Source: Chondrus crispus
Taxonomy: Eukaryota > Rhodophyta > Florideophyceae > Gigartinales > Gigartinaceae
Assembly: GCF_000350225.1 (NCBI RefSeq)
Contig: NW_005179088.1
Coordinates: forward strand, 56,033 to 120,032
Length of the DNA: 64,000 nucleotides
Direction of reading: 5' to 3'
Shown here: piece after piece, positions 1 through 10,578 of the stretch
How the letters are laid out: the number at the start of each line of letters is the position of its first letter
Numbering within the stretch: the stretch's first letter is position 1
Program-made: the position numbers and the translations under genes
Notes under the pieces: generated by a model
Database searches by the model: none
What the model was told of the DNA's origin: nothing
Seen by the model: the letters and a program-made list of their open reading frames with translations, nothing else

Positions 1-415
1 GATCCATTCCTTTCCATTTTCATCAAGAACAGTCACTGTTTATACGGTTTTTATTATACAAACAGATAGTTTGCATGTCTATCAGAGGCAGTCTGCTAAT
101 CCCACTCAGATTCCGTCCATGCCAAACCTTCAAAACATGTTGCTACTTCTTAGGACCAAATTATTGTTGCACAAATTCATATAAAAAACAACACCATCGC
201 CTTCTCAGACCTCCAACACCTCGTTGACTTCTCCTGGGTCTGCGTTCGAAAATGGTGGTTGAGAGCGGCTATCCTTGAAATTTGCAGCTTGATTGTAGAA
301 AAGCTGTTCCTAAGGCTGCCCCGGAAACTGTCCTAGACCTCTCAGAACGGGACACGTCGACTATCAAAAATGCATACAGTAACTAAATTGCATTTTTCTC
401 ATTCAGTAATGTCCA

Positions 416-988
416 TCAGAAACCGCAAAATTCTTGGAAGTGTTTGAGGTGATCATGGTGACGTGCTTTACTCGCTCTTACTGTTTCACGTGTTTCAATC
501 GCAAACCACCTGTTTTCTGCTTGTCTTTTGGCAATCAAAATCGCAACGATGGCCCGATCATCAAGCGCCTTCACATTACCATCATCGCTAGAGAAAGGCC
601 GTGTGCCTCTCATATACAACTGTCCTAGGAGAGGTTGCACATGAAATAGGAAAGTCGCATATACGTCAACCAAAATCAAGTACATCCTGGACACACAATC
701 GAGGAGTTCTTCTAGACGATACTGCGGCAGGGAGGTGGCTGGATATTTAAAAGGAAGTTTCTGTTTGACTCGCACGGACTGGAATTTTTTGATGTTGTCA
801 AGAATCTCGTGGCCTTCTTGCGCATGCAATGTATTAACCTCTGCAAGAGCGGCAGACTCCTATCTAAACTTCTCTTGAAGCATTTCTCGTCTCTTGAAAC
901 CTATTTCATCATATCGGTATCTCCTGCGACCTTTTGTTGACACAAAAGAAATAAAAGGGAATGACTTCTCGATATTTGTACGCAAGTG
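416..988 (-). pseudogene. unassigned coding-like stretch, interrupted
   Basis: The minus strand here reads as a plausible charged, helix-prone protein, with a Lys/Arg/Tyr-rich start and a later stretch containing Leu-Glu-Glu-Leu-Leu and a hydrophobic Tyr-Leu-Ile-Leu-Val-Asp-Val-Tyr segment. The main open part is 416 to about 859. Reading quality continues upstream to about 988, but the frame is interrupted, so this is a relic or a set of exons. I do not recognise the family. It could be host, DNA transposon or other mobile DNA. Confidence 0.25.
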
Positions 989-1613
989 TCACTATTGCTT
1001 ACGAACCTCACTACAGGTTTCTGGGGTACAGCGCCTCTCTATGTCATTATGGTCGGCTCATTGATTTTTTAAATCATGTCTTGCTATAGAATTCTCACAG
1101 TAAATAGGATCATATCTGACCAGCCACGTTGTAGTATCATATCAATAACGTAGCTTTTAGATTAGAGTTCTAACGGCAAAGAACTTTGCCACTATTCTTT
1201 CTTGTGGATGTTTATCGCTACAGATCCCATCATTTCAACCTCATGAGTACGTTTTTGGACGTAATGTTGCCGAATGGAAATACGAGCGACTGTAGCATCA
1301 GCGTCGGGGTGTCTATATGTCGGACAATGTTTTCGTCTAAGGCCAGACTGCTCCACGAAGGAGGGTCCACATGCCTGCTTCGAGACACAAGTTTTGACAC
1401 TATGCTGTCCTCAACGTATTCTAAACGAGAAGGAAGCACCCCTTTTTGAACAGTTGTGTTATGAAGAACCCGCGAATGTTAGCCATCGGCTTCCGGGTTA
1501 TAAACGAAAGTATTGCTATTTTCATCTGAAACATATGGTGGGTTTGTTTACTCCCGTTTTCTTAGTTCTAAATCAAGCGCAATAGCTGTCAAACCACGCC
1601 GTACAATTACTTT

Positions 1614-1811
1614 TCATATAGTTGTTTTTCTCGCTTCAGCCATAATCTTTCTTACATAGTCAGCAGGAACAGAAGCAATGCTCTGAGTCACCTGAACGAG
1701 AATTTCCTGTAGCGTTTCGCAGTTTTTATATTCACAGTCTTGTGGCTCATATTGTTTGCGTGTAAGTCGTTTTGCAATGACAGTTTTGATGTCGAATTTG
1801 CAGGGCAGAGT
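1614..1811 (-). pseudogene. possible transposase C-terminal remnant
   Basis: A 65-codon minus-strand frame ends at 1614. It has the pattern of the last part of some DDE transposases: a Lys/Arg-rich segment, then a helix resembling ETLQEILVQVTQSIASV, then Pro-x-x-Tyr-Val-x-Lys and a basic tail. Tc1/mariner-like proteins often close with such a helical segment. No catalytic motif, upstream domain or terminal inverted repeat was found, so the assignment is weak and rests on general resemblance only. Confidence 0.2.
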
Positions 1812-3606
1812 TTAGCTATACTGCCACCGAAATTATAATTAGTATCATCAATTTTAGAATGACACCCATTTGCGTTAATCGAACATTTTGAAAGCATCCG
1901 TAAGTATCAATTCTGCACGGAACACAAAAAAAATTTCTAGTTGAAGTTCCAGAGCTTTGACTCAGGTGTGCTTTGTTCGCGTATATTTCGAGTTAGGGGC
2001 TTCCGCTTTGCGGTTTTTGTGGAACGCAATAGGCTGCACTTGCAAATTATTTGCTGCTTTGCCACTGTTTTGAATATTATAGAGGATAGTGCAAGTAGTT
2101 TAATCCTCAATCAGCACTGCTTCGCCTTCTTAAAAAATAGTCATTTCAATAAAAAATTTCATTCCGCACTGCTTTAGAGGAGAGAGGGGATTGTACCTCA
2201 TGGCTTGACAGAGAATTAGGCAGACAAATGGACAAGCAGATAGACCAGGAACTTCCGTTTTGTTTTTCTGGGACAACGCACTTCGTGTTCCAAAGCGCAA
2301 GGATTTTTGGTAGGAAAGGTTCGGGCGCATAGGAAAGAGTTTGGAGCTCTACATGGGCGAAGTCCACTCCAGTAATACCGACAGCTCAAATTTCAGACCG
2401 CCAGTCATCCATTTGCAAAGCGCTTTGCAGACTTCGATCTCCATCACAACATCTGCTCAGCCAGTATTTCCGCCCACTATACTACGGCCTGTCCAATTGT
2501 ATTGATGAATAGCCCAAACTGACATGGCCTTGCATGAATAACTAGGATGAACTTGGGGGCTTAATGTCATTATATTGTCCTGAGTTCTTGACGAAATCTG
2601 CTACCTCGAAATTTTCGCTGGTGAACGGGCCCTCGGTACATTGCTTTTTCCTTGCCTCCCAATTCTTCATTTTTGTTCATTGTTACCTTGCAGAAATACA
2701 AAGTAGCTATTCCATAAAAATATAAAATAATCAATTCAACATAGAGTTCGCTAACTGTAACGCCACTCACTGCGAAAAAATCCTACCGATGCTTTTCGTT
2801 CTTTCTTCCTACATCGTTCGGGGATCGTTCTTACCAATTCTTAGTCCTGTGACCTCTCAGACCCTGTACTTGGGTTCAAACTATGAGATAGTCCCCCATT
2901 TTTGCTTTTAGAAACAGCTGCACCCTTACGAATCGGTCCCTTACTAAAACTTCTGCAGTATGATTTCGAAGTAGACTGGTGAAAAGTGCCTAATATGTGC
3001 CAGTTTTGGCCACAACTTCCCTTTTTGAAGTAGAAATAATATTCCGATGTCCTCTAATACAAATATCTGCTTATAGAAATTAAGTTGTCTTTGACGAGGG
3101 GTCCCTTTGGTGATTACTTTTAATGCCATAATTGTATCACGTATACCCGATCCCCGCCAAATGGACAGGACATGACGCCTTGCTCAGTAATGAAAGGTAT
3201 TGCAATAACATTATCAGACGAGGGCATACCCAAAGTTGTTTTGAGTGCCTGTAAGGATGGAAAGCAATTACTCTCGTCATCACCCCAGTGACCATTCGAA
3301 TATTCATATTATCGGACGGGGAGACCCAAACGAATTAAACTAGGAGTTTTGCGAATAAAATTCGCAAATAAACCATCTGAAGAGAACTGGACCAACTGAG
3401 GCCTTCCGAACTACTTTGCATTGAATATGTGAGAGCGCACTTGCAATTGATACTCGTTTCCCACAGTCCGATCTAAATTTTCTTCTGCATGACAAGAAAA
3501 ACTCGAATGGAAAAACTTTCATGGCTTAGGCAACGGGATAGCAGATGCTGTAGTGTGAAAGTTGGATAATTCGTATTGCGTTTATTCATAAAGGTATTCA
3601 GTGCTG

Positions 3607-3921
3607 TCAGCGAGTTCTTTCGAAACACTTCCATGAGTATATGATTCTTGTTGACTGAATTGCTGAGGTGTCCCACCCCCAACTGCTGGTCTTTGAAGCG
3701 TGTTTTGATTGTATCTTAACCATGTGCTGGCCTGCTGTAATGGCTACATCTGCCAGCTTGTTTACAACACCACTATGTGTAAACATGTTTGTAGAATAAT
3801 CATTTAGCCCTAGTGCATTGAGTTCGTAAGAGAGGCTGATATGTAATAATGCAAATGGTTCTCGACGAAACTCAAAAGCAAACGACCCAGATCCTAATGT
3901 ATGAAGTGATTCCCTTTTCCC
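3607..3921 (-). other. 104-codon open stretch, unassigned
   Basis: The minus strand is open for 104 codons without an early ATG. The translation has balanced composition, with a segment rich in Tyr, Asn and Leu followed by Val-Asn-Lys-Leu-Ala-Asp-Val. It looks more protein-like than neighbouring frames, but a run of this length is not significant by itself in about 4 kb. No family is recognised. It could be an exon or a piece of a decayed mobile element. Confidence 0.18.
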
Positions 3922-4429
3922 CTACGGCGTCTTTGGAGGATGCCGGCACCGGCAAAAGCAAGGTCGGGCGGCAATCGCAATTCTCTTCTGCGACGGACTA
4001 GAGAAAAAGGGTAGCGTCTGTCAGCGCTCAACTTCAGGCGTTTGGTGAGACTCGAGGGAAGTTTGAGAAGGCGGCAGATAAGGTACACGCAATTTCGGCG
4101 ATGCGCGAAAACGTTTCGTGGAAGAGCGCAGTTGACCATGACAACCGAGGCCCAATTCTACAAGGGAGAAAACTAAACACGTCAAATGTCTGAAACATGT
4201 CTGAAACACAAGTGTGTATCCGACCAAGCGTTATCATAACTTACAAATCTGTGCATTTTATTTCTTTCAACGTTGATGGCCACGGTTTATAGAGAGCCCT
4301 AAGGGCCTCTCTGTACTGCGCCAATAGTCGAACGGGACACGCTCGCGTGGTGTGCTGTAAGATGATACAGCATTACAAAAGTCCCAGACCTAGTGTCTAT
4401 TTGACATGCAGAGGAAGTCGAAGGTTTTG

Positions 4430-4662
4430 TGTTAACTGTGTCCGATCGTGGGGACGATCGGTCCCACCCCTTTACTTAGTCGTCGCCTCCTATACTGTAC
4501 AGTTGTGAATCATGCTCGACGTGAATACACTTAGTCGCACCTACATTGCACTTGCGTCTGTAATGCCCATTGCGTATTATCAATTCACATGTGTCCGTGC
4601 ATTTACTCTACGGAACGGTCGTCTAATCCGCATACTTAAAGGATAGTGCTCCGCAATAAACA
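4430..4662 (+). repeat. candidate short LTR of element X
   Basis: The 233-base interval starts TGTTAAC and ends AATAAACA, giving short TGTT/AACA inverted ends. One base later (4664) comes TGGTGGG, a TGG start as expected of a primer-binding site. Inside, 4442-4461 is a perfect 8-bp hairpin with a GGGG loop (CCGATCGT/ACGATCGG). The matching 3' LTR is not in the window, so the call rests on the ends and position alone. Confidence 0.33.
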
Positions 4663-5557
4663 ATGGTGGGAACCTCATACCATGGACATATCCAATCACG
4701 CCTCGAGGGCCCATTCAACAGTTATGGGCCCAGAAGATGAGTTGGCCCCAAACAACATCCTCATCCCACCTAAACTGAAGAGCAACACAGACAAACTTCA
4801 ATGGCGAGAAGCAGTCCGCGACTAGGCCCTCAAATTGAATGCCCGTGCTGCTGGCGGAGACAACCGAGCCAAAGGCGCTGCAGCATCCCTGGCCATGACT
4901 TTATATCGCTGTTTCGGGTTCAATAAAAAGGAATTGGTCAATAAATCCGGTAAGATGGGAGACATTATCCATACTTCCGGGGCAGGGCCAGCGGCTTCCG
5001 AGTCTGATCAAATAAGCTAAGTAGAAAAGATGATGCATATCGTCGCAAAGAACTCAGCGGTCGACACAATAAAAAGAATGGTTCGCCTCAACAAAAACGT
5101 CCACAGTTGTGTAAGCAAACCCCAAGAATCGATCAACCAATACATCCAATGCTTCGGAGGCCCAGCTAAGCGTAACTCAACCTCGTGAACGCAAACAACA
5201 ATAGCGCTGATATCCGGAATTTTGCGATCGTCCTCATGATAAACGCTCGCGTTTCATCACAGACTTTAACAAATTTGATCAGCTTGCTCGTAACCCCTGC
5301 CAAACATCGTACATCTGACAAAGAATCGACAGTACTACTGTCTAGACACAGAATTGATCAATTCATTGAAATCTGTGACATGACTTTCGAAAAATGGAAA
5401 CCACCAACAAAGGTTCAAGGAGTGCAGTAGGTCCCTGAAAGCTGCCACAAAAGCGCAGGAACACTTTACATCATTGAATACCTTCATCGGCTTGCAGGAA
5501 GCCATCATCGCACTCGAGGAGGCCGCTTTGAGGTAAAGGACTTGGAAGATGTTAAAC

Positions 5558-6613
5558 TGTAGTGCAATATAGGGCTTTACAGGCAGGTGTAAAGAAAGGA
5601 AAATAATTGGATGTGACAAGTAGTCCGGGATGGGGGACACACGTGTGAATAATTGCACAGTTTTAATTTTTTAATTGTTTTATTTTATTTAGTTAATTAG
5701 TTGGCATTAATTTGGCTGACATTAGATTAGATCTAGGATCTAGCGCCGCGAGCTACTGTAGTGGCTCCGGCTGGGCGATATATACCTTAGCCCACTGACC
5801 ACCAAGTCAGTAAAGGTAACCCGAGTTGCCAGAGTCTGATATCGCCTTGGTCGAAGTCCGTCTTTTACAAGACATTCCCTTCTACTACAGATTACTTTAT
5901 CCTTTGCGCTCGGGGGTTCCTTTCTTCTTCCTTTATTTCCCTATCCTTTTCTATCTCTATTTCTACCTATTTTCCCTTATCTTGTGTTGGTACCATCGGT
6001 ATTGGTTACGACCGAACCGGTGTAGGTGTCTTGGCCATCGGGCGACACAGTTGACGTAGGGCTGCTACTGTGACCTATTTTCCGACGGAGACTGTTGCAA
6101 CGACGTCTCCCTCGAAGGGCTTTGTCGTGTGTTACAAGCCAGTGTTGGTGCCATCGGCCTCGGTTGCGACCGAACTGGTGTAGGTGTTTCGAGCCATCGG
6201 GCGGCACAGTTGGTGTAGCGCTGCTACTTTCATTTCATCCCGTCGGGCTGCGTTGCGACGCCCCCGTCGAAGGCTTTGTCGCCTTACAAGGCGTCGAATA
6301 AGCTCAACGAGCATTGGCCTTACAACCCAGTGGAACCGGGGTACCTACGTACACGCTCCACCCCACACTCGTCGATCAGTTCTCTTCGCAAGTCTCTACC
6401 ACATCGATCCTGGGCCGGGCTATTTCTCTGTGCCCCCCCCCCCCCCCTATCAAGGATCTGAGCTACTACGAGTCGCAAGCTCGTTTAAACAGAGAAGGGA
6501 AAGTCGGACACTCTGTAGCGCTGTGCCGTCGGCAGTTCTTCTTTTTGTTGATGTTGTTGTTTTTGCTGGACCATCGGACCGCGGCCTCTGCCTGACAGGC
6601 GCATTGCACTACA
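5558..6613 (+). repeat. Solo LTR of family I inside element X
   Basis: A complete family I LTR of 1056 bases runs from TGTAGTGCAAT to ATTGCACTACA, a perfect 11-bp inverted terminal pair. It is flanked by the 5-bp target duplication TAAAC (5553-5557 and 6614-6618). No internal region accompanies it, so it is a solo LTR left by LTR-LTR recombination. It contains the TATA box (about 5778-5784) and the internal tandem duplication typical of the family, plus a run of 15 C at 6433-6447. It is more divergent than the LTRs of C and D and so looks like an older insertion. Confidence 0.93.
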
Positions 6614-7326
6614 TAAACCAAGAACCCAAGCGCTCATGGGAACCAATGCGTTTAGAGATGGCGAGCACCGCCACAAAGGGTTCCGACGTGACAATTCACG
6701 CGGCCAGTACAGGAGGAATAGGGGTCATTGGACTACATGTAATAACCAGTTCGGTCCAATAACCAATACCACGATAACGATAACGATTCCGAATTCAAAG
6801 ATCTTCGAAACGAAATCTCGAAGAAACAAAAATATCGCGAACAGTACTATGGGAACAACAAACGTGTATCATTCCCTAATGAGGACTACAACTCGGAAAG
6901 CCTCTCAAGGAGGATGAAAGGTCTAAAAGTATTAACACAGAGCGATATTTTCAATAAAGGGTTCGCAGACTCTACCCCCCGATCCGAACCCTATCATTGA
7001 CTCAGGTAACCCTACATCCACCGGGGGCACCGATGCCGCATCCCTACTTTGCGACATACTTAACCGGCAGCTAACCCTTGACCCACCTCGTGACACTTAC
7101 CAACGTAAGAGGGGACAGGACTGTCTCAACGCCACAGACATAGTTGCTGGTGGACCCTCACAATACAAGACCTGAATCACAAGCCAACGTCAATCACGTT
7201 TGACCTTACATCTGACAATTCGCCGCCTACTGTCGGAATGGATATCACTTAGTACTCACAACTGTGTAGCATAACCCTCCACCTGGGGGACCTACTTTAG
7301 AATTAGATCACGATTGATTTGGTTAC

Positions 7327-7930
7327 TGTAGAGCCCGACGCTCTACAGTATCACCGAGCGTGTCCATGTGTGCCCCGCAGCACACGTGCACACGTGTACC
7401 AGGCTCGTACGAAGCGCGCACACACGGGTACCACGTGTACTGACAGCACCGATGCTGACACCGTACAGTGCAGGCCGACCTGCACTACAGTAGACCACTA
7501 CAGTACCTCGGTACTGTAGTGTTATTATAGAGGTTTGTATATTAAATATGAGCGGACCGACGGCGGAGGGGAGAGGACAAGCACGGGCTTGTCCAGAACC
7601 TACCACCTAGGTTCTGCCGGCTTATTCTAGACTACGCGAGCGACGTTCGCGTCGGCCTAGTACCGAGCCTCGCGGGTAGTGGTCGCGCACGGCGAGCCGA
7701 ATCCGCCTCCGCCCGTCGGTACTGGATCGTTACCCAGTACTGCGCCGGGGCGTCGAGGCGTCGATCCGCTCATACGCACGCGCGACCACCTCCGATCCCG
7801 CTCTGCCACGCTACCCGGGCTCGCCCGGTTCCGATAGCTGGTGGTGCTTTCTTTTCCCGTCTTCCCCCGATCAGGGGTCTCCGTCGAGCTGTGAGCGAAC
7901 ACCCTTCTCCGTGAAGGTGTTTATGCTACA
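7327..7930 (+). repeat. 5' LTR of element G, palindrome-rich
   Basis: The interval runs from TGTAGAGC to TGCTACA, with TGTAG/CTACA ends, one base before a primer-binding site. The first 200 bases are packed with inverted repeats: a hairpin at 7324-7350 (TACTGTAGAG/CTCTACAGTA), several CACGTG-type palindromes, and an 11-bp hairpin near 7497-7520 (ACTACAGTACC/GGTACTGTAGT). An AT-rich TATATTAAATAT at about 7538 could serve as a TATA region. Only one copy is present, so the ends are inferred. Confidence 0.6.
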
Positions 7931-7931
7931 G

Positions 7932-7949
7932 TGATCTCCCGACCTAGAA
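7932..7949 (+). promoter_or_regulatory. Primer-binding site of element G
   Basis: TGATCTCCCGACCTAGAA matches the site of the other elements (TGGTCTCCCGACCTAGAA) at 17 of 18 bases and lies one base after the G LTR. It is complementary to a tRNA 3' end. Confidence 0.75.
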
Positions 7950-8006
7950 GACCCCGGGATCTTTCCGAAAAGACTTTCTTTTTCCTCCGCGTCCGTACGT
8001 GTTGAG

Positions 8007-8937
8007 ATGAGTCAAGAATACGCCACCTCGATCCGGTCCGAACCGGCAGATCCGAGGGCGGCCGCTATGCACGCACTATCACCGCAGTTCGGCGACGGCG
8101 ACGCTGGTCCTCGAGACCGCGAACCGTCGCCCGAGTCCCCCGAAGGACAAGCGGCTGCGATGTTCGATCGCATAGTTGACTACATCGAGGAAGATCGTAC
8201 TTCACTCCGTATAGACGTGACGGACGCCGTCTACTCGCGATTTATGGACGAGCTCCGCTCCCTACGTGAAGGGAGGTTTGATCGAGTCAGCCAGTCCTTG
8301 GAGAATCTCCAAGCACTAGTCGACGAGTCACACTCGCGACTGGTGCTCGTCGAAGACTCACGCCTCGCACAGCCCGTGCTGCACGGGCAAGGTCGCCCCA
8401 CGAGGCCGACCTCGACGAGACGTCCTGACGATCGACCGTCCCCGTCTGCGGAACAGTTAGTGCGTTCGCGCACCTCTCCGCCGAGCTCAACGCGCCGCGA
8501 CAGCGTTCTCGTCACATGGAACGGACCATGGCCGCAAGGCTGCCCGGTGCCCCCACAAGAGGGCCCGGTGGTGGCGTACCTCCGAGCGCCGTCGCTCCGG
8601 AAGGTTGGCGTCCGACTGGCGCCGACACCAGTCGGACTGCAGAAGGAAACCGTCCTCTGATGGGCGCGAATCTCGCATCCGAGACCCAAGCATTGCCGCC
8701 TATCCCCGGAAGTAGGCGGCAGATGGAACGCGTATCGTACGCGGACGTACAGGACCGTGGAGGAGCCGCTCGCGGATCCGGAGAACCCATGTTCTCCGTC
8801 GATCCCCGCTGGGGCGGCTACCCGCCGACGGGTTACACCGCGCATCCCGGTCCAGTAGACGTCCGTACGCTACCCGTTACTGTCTTTGGCACGCTAGGTC
8901 CCGCCGAGCCCGGGCTCGAGCCGGTTCATACGATGAT
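8007..8937 (+). pseudogene. gag-like region of element G, broken
   Basis: An open frame begins with ATG at 8007, 58 bases after the primer site, as expected for gag. The first roughly 120 residues are acidic and then predicted helical, with a heptad-like Leu/Val stretch (Phe-Asp-Arg-Val-Ser-Gln-Ser-Leu-Glu-Asn-Leu-Gln). This resembles the coiled-coil N-terminal part of gag in families I and II. The remainder is Pro/Arg/Ser-rich. Element H cuts the region. No zinc knuckle is seen in the part present. Confidence 0.55.
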
Positions 8938-9172
8938 TGTAGTGCTTTGAACCGCCTATATTAATCGTGGGTATACCACGTGTAATCGTGTACATTTACC
9001 ACGGGGAATCGTGTCACTACCCACCCAGGCATGGCCGGAGGTAAGCCTTGTCGAAATACGGACAGTCTGTTACTCTACGTGTATGCGTGTATCCTAACGC
9101 TATACAGGGGGTATTGCGTACTGTACAGCGCTGATGCTGGTACGCCGGTAATTATTACCGTGTTTTAATTAA

Positions 9173-10042
9173 GCGACATTTGGGAAATGGTGGCACACAT
9201 GACATCCTTCATATCATTTGGTAGAATACGAAGAGAGATTAAGGACTTTCATTGTTATGACATCAGAATATAAGAAAAAGTGGTCGATATGTCAAATCGT
9301 ATTGGCAGGAGGTCTGCATATTTCATGCAATGGCAATGAGCCAACATAATCCTCAACATGAAAGCGAATCACTGTACACGATTTACATTTTAGTCTTTTT
9401 CGGTCGTCAGCACACCATAATTTCTGGGATAGCAGTACACATCACAATTTTAATGGAACTCGGTGTCACACATCCTGGATTTTCATTGCAAACAGTGCAT
9501 TTCAACGCCCATTTTTTCGAAACGATACACATAGCGAAATTAATTAGCGGCTGCTGTCCATTCTCGGACTTCATCGGTAATCGGTACACCAAACCTGGCG
9601 GTGACAATACAAAGAGGCGACTATTTCGGCATTTTGTTGCGAAATGTATGTAAGAATATTCCCGTCGTCGTCGGACATTCACCGCCGCCGTCGATACCCA
9701 TCCTTACGAGTGTGTTGCACCCGACAGCGCCCTACCCTGGCCATTCGCTTCTGCAGCATACATCATTTGCCATTTCATGTCAGGTATGTTCTCCCTCCGC
9801 CATTATACATTATAAACCACCGTTTTCCATTGCGAAGCATTGCCGCCTGCATTGCCATTACTATTTGAGCACCAGCACCGTTTTGCCATACTTTTATATG
9901 TCCACTTTTAACCACTCCTAGATCAACTGCGGCGACCATGTCGTATTGTAGTAACTCGTAACACCGAACTGCAGTTAAATCTCACTGTTTACGCTGATGT
10001 CCATTTACGTGGTCATTATGACGGCCATGTCCAGAAATTCCC
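9173..10042. mobile_element. AT-rich insert in the H LTR, unclassified
   Basis: About 870 bases with clearly lower GC than the surrounding LTR are bordered by identical TTTAATTAA copies at 9164-9172 and 10043-10051. The insert is absent from E's related LTR. The duplication length would suit a cut-and-paste DNA transposon or MITE, but the ends show no clear terminal inverted repeat. A minus-strand frame (about 9407-9682) has a cysteine-rich end with Cys-x-x-Cys followed by two further Cys, of unknown meaning. The flanking repeat may be chance in an AT-rich context. Confidence 0.4.
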
Positions 10043-10095
10043 TTTAATTAATTATTATTATTAAGTAATATTATTATTGTTACGACGTCGACTAG

Positions 10096-10101
10096 TATAT
10101 A
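10096..10101 (+). promoter_or_regulatory. TATA box of the H LTR inside a palindrome
   Basis: TATATA lies within a perfect inverted repeat at 10087-10107 (GTCGACTA, GTATA, TAGTCGAC), about 380 bases before the LTR end. The related E LTR has TATATA at 35137-35142 in the corresponding place. It is followed by AATAAA at about 10118-10123, a possible poly(A) signal. Confidence 0.55.
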
Positions 10102-10480
10102 GTCGACCCTCGACCCTAAATAAAGAAGCCACGAAGCCTTGGGTTTTTTCTTAAGCTTCTGGAATCTCGGTAGTAGCCTCGCACCAGTATAGCACAAGCC
10201 GTGCTACACTACGCAAGCCCATCTACGACCGCGAGACCCAACCGCTCTACCGCGCGCGCTTCTACCGAGGATACTAACCGCTCTACCGCGCGAGACGTCC
10301 CTACCGCTCCGCCCCTTCTGGGCGATCCCCTGTTCTAACCTTTCTTTTTGTTACCTACTGCGCCGATCGCGCCCGGACCCCGTTGCCGGTTATCACCTGG
10401 TGGTCTCCCGTATAAACCGCGTTCCGAACACGCGTGCTCTGCCCTGGGGTTATACGCCGCGACCCCAGTGCACGACATTT

Positions 10481-10498
10481 TGGTCTCCCGACCTAGAA
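10481..10498 (+). promoter_or_regulatory. Primer-binding site of element H
   Basis: TGGTCTCCCGACCTAGAA begins three bases after the LTR. Its complement reads as a tRNA 3' end: CCA, discriminator A, acceptor strand TCGGGAG, T-arm strand CTAGG. Families I and II carry the same site. Confidence 0.85.
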
Positions 10499-10578
10499 GT
10501 CTGCGGAGTTTCTAACCCCTCTCTCTTTCTTCTGTTTTTTCTTAGGGCGCTCACCACCGTTCACAGGTGTTTCAAGAC

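Larger units (their letters stand above)
1..4429. other. AT-rich flank with no confident gene
   Basis: This stretch is visibly richer in A and T than the retroelement mosaic that follows, and has many short frames but no long one. It is the only part of the window outside the LTR element stack and may be older or host-like DNA. On the minus strand several coding-like stretches follow one another (416-988, about 1230-1450, 1614-1811, 2570-2770, 3607-3921). None has a clear start, splice pattern or recognisable domain. They could be remains of one long degraded DNA element or of a host gene with introns. I see no terminal repeats that would define an element. Confidence 0.5.
4430..7326 (+). mobile_element. 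Element X: old LTR element, possibly Ty1/copia-like, broken
   Basis: Element X consists of a candidate 5' LTR (4430-4662) followed by a broken gag-like region. That region resembles retroelement gag in composition and resumes after an inserted solo LTR at 6614. Near 7000 there is a short Asp-Ser-Gly motif that could be a protease remnant. Element G cuts X at 7326, and no downstream part is visible. Several breaks are present. It lies outermost in the nest and is therefore the oldest element here. The copia assignment is tentative, from the short LTR and gag style. It is not clearly related to the chromoviruses. Confidence 0.4.
7327..8937 (+). mobile_element. Element G: LTR retrotransposon (family III), 5' part
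   Basis: Element G has a 5' LTR (7327-7930), a primer-binding site (7932-7949) and a gag-like region from 8007. Element H interrupts it at 8937, and the rest of G lies beyond the window. It shares the TGTAG start and the primer site with families I and II, but its LTR and gag are distinct. No pol is visible, so its placement among Ty3/gypsy elements rests on the primer site, gag style and neighbours. The gag region is broken. Confidence 0.65.
8938..10477 (+). repeat. 5' LTR of element H (family II), with insert
   Basis: The interval starts TGTAGTGC and ends GTGCACGACA, three bases before the primer site. The end matches, in reverse complement, the outer end of element E's LTR, and the start matches E's over the first bases. 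At 1540 bases it is much longer than E's LTR (648). An AT-rich block of about 870 bases (9173-10042) flanked by a 9-bp direct repeat accounts for the excess. Downstream of the block, the TATA region and the stretch containing AATAAAGAAGCCACGAAGCC align with E's LTR. Confidence 0.75.

Noticed and set aside
6433-6447. Run of 15 C in the solo LTR.
   Set aside because: A homopolymer in a C-rich part of the LTR that varies in length between copies. It is likely slippage or sequencing noise, not a functional site.
8231-8845. A 204-codon minus-strand frame over G's gag.
   Set aside because: It is Arg/Ser/Gly-rich and has the composition of the complementary strand of a GC-rich gene. It has no counterpart in the other elements and does not lie at the accessory-gene position.
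9173-10042. The AT-rich insert as a piggyBac element, suggested by TTAA at its edges and a cysteine-rich frame.
   Set aside because: The ends lack the expected CCC/GGG next to TTAA, there are no terminal inverted repeats, and the cysteine pattern is only partial.
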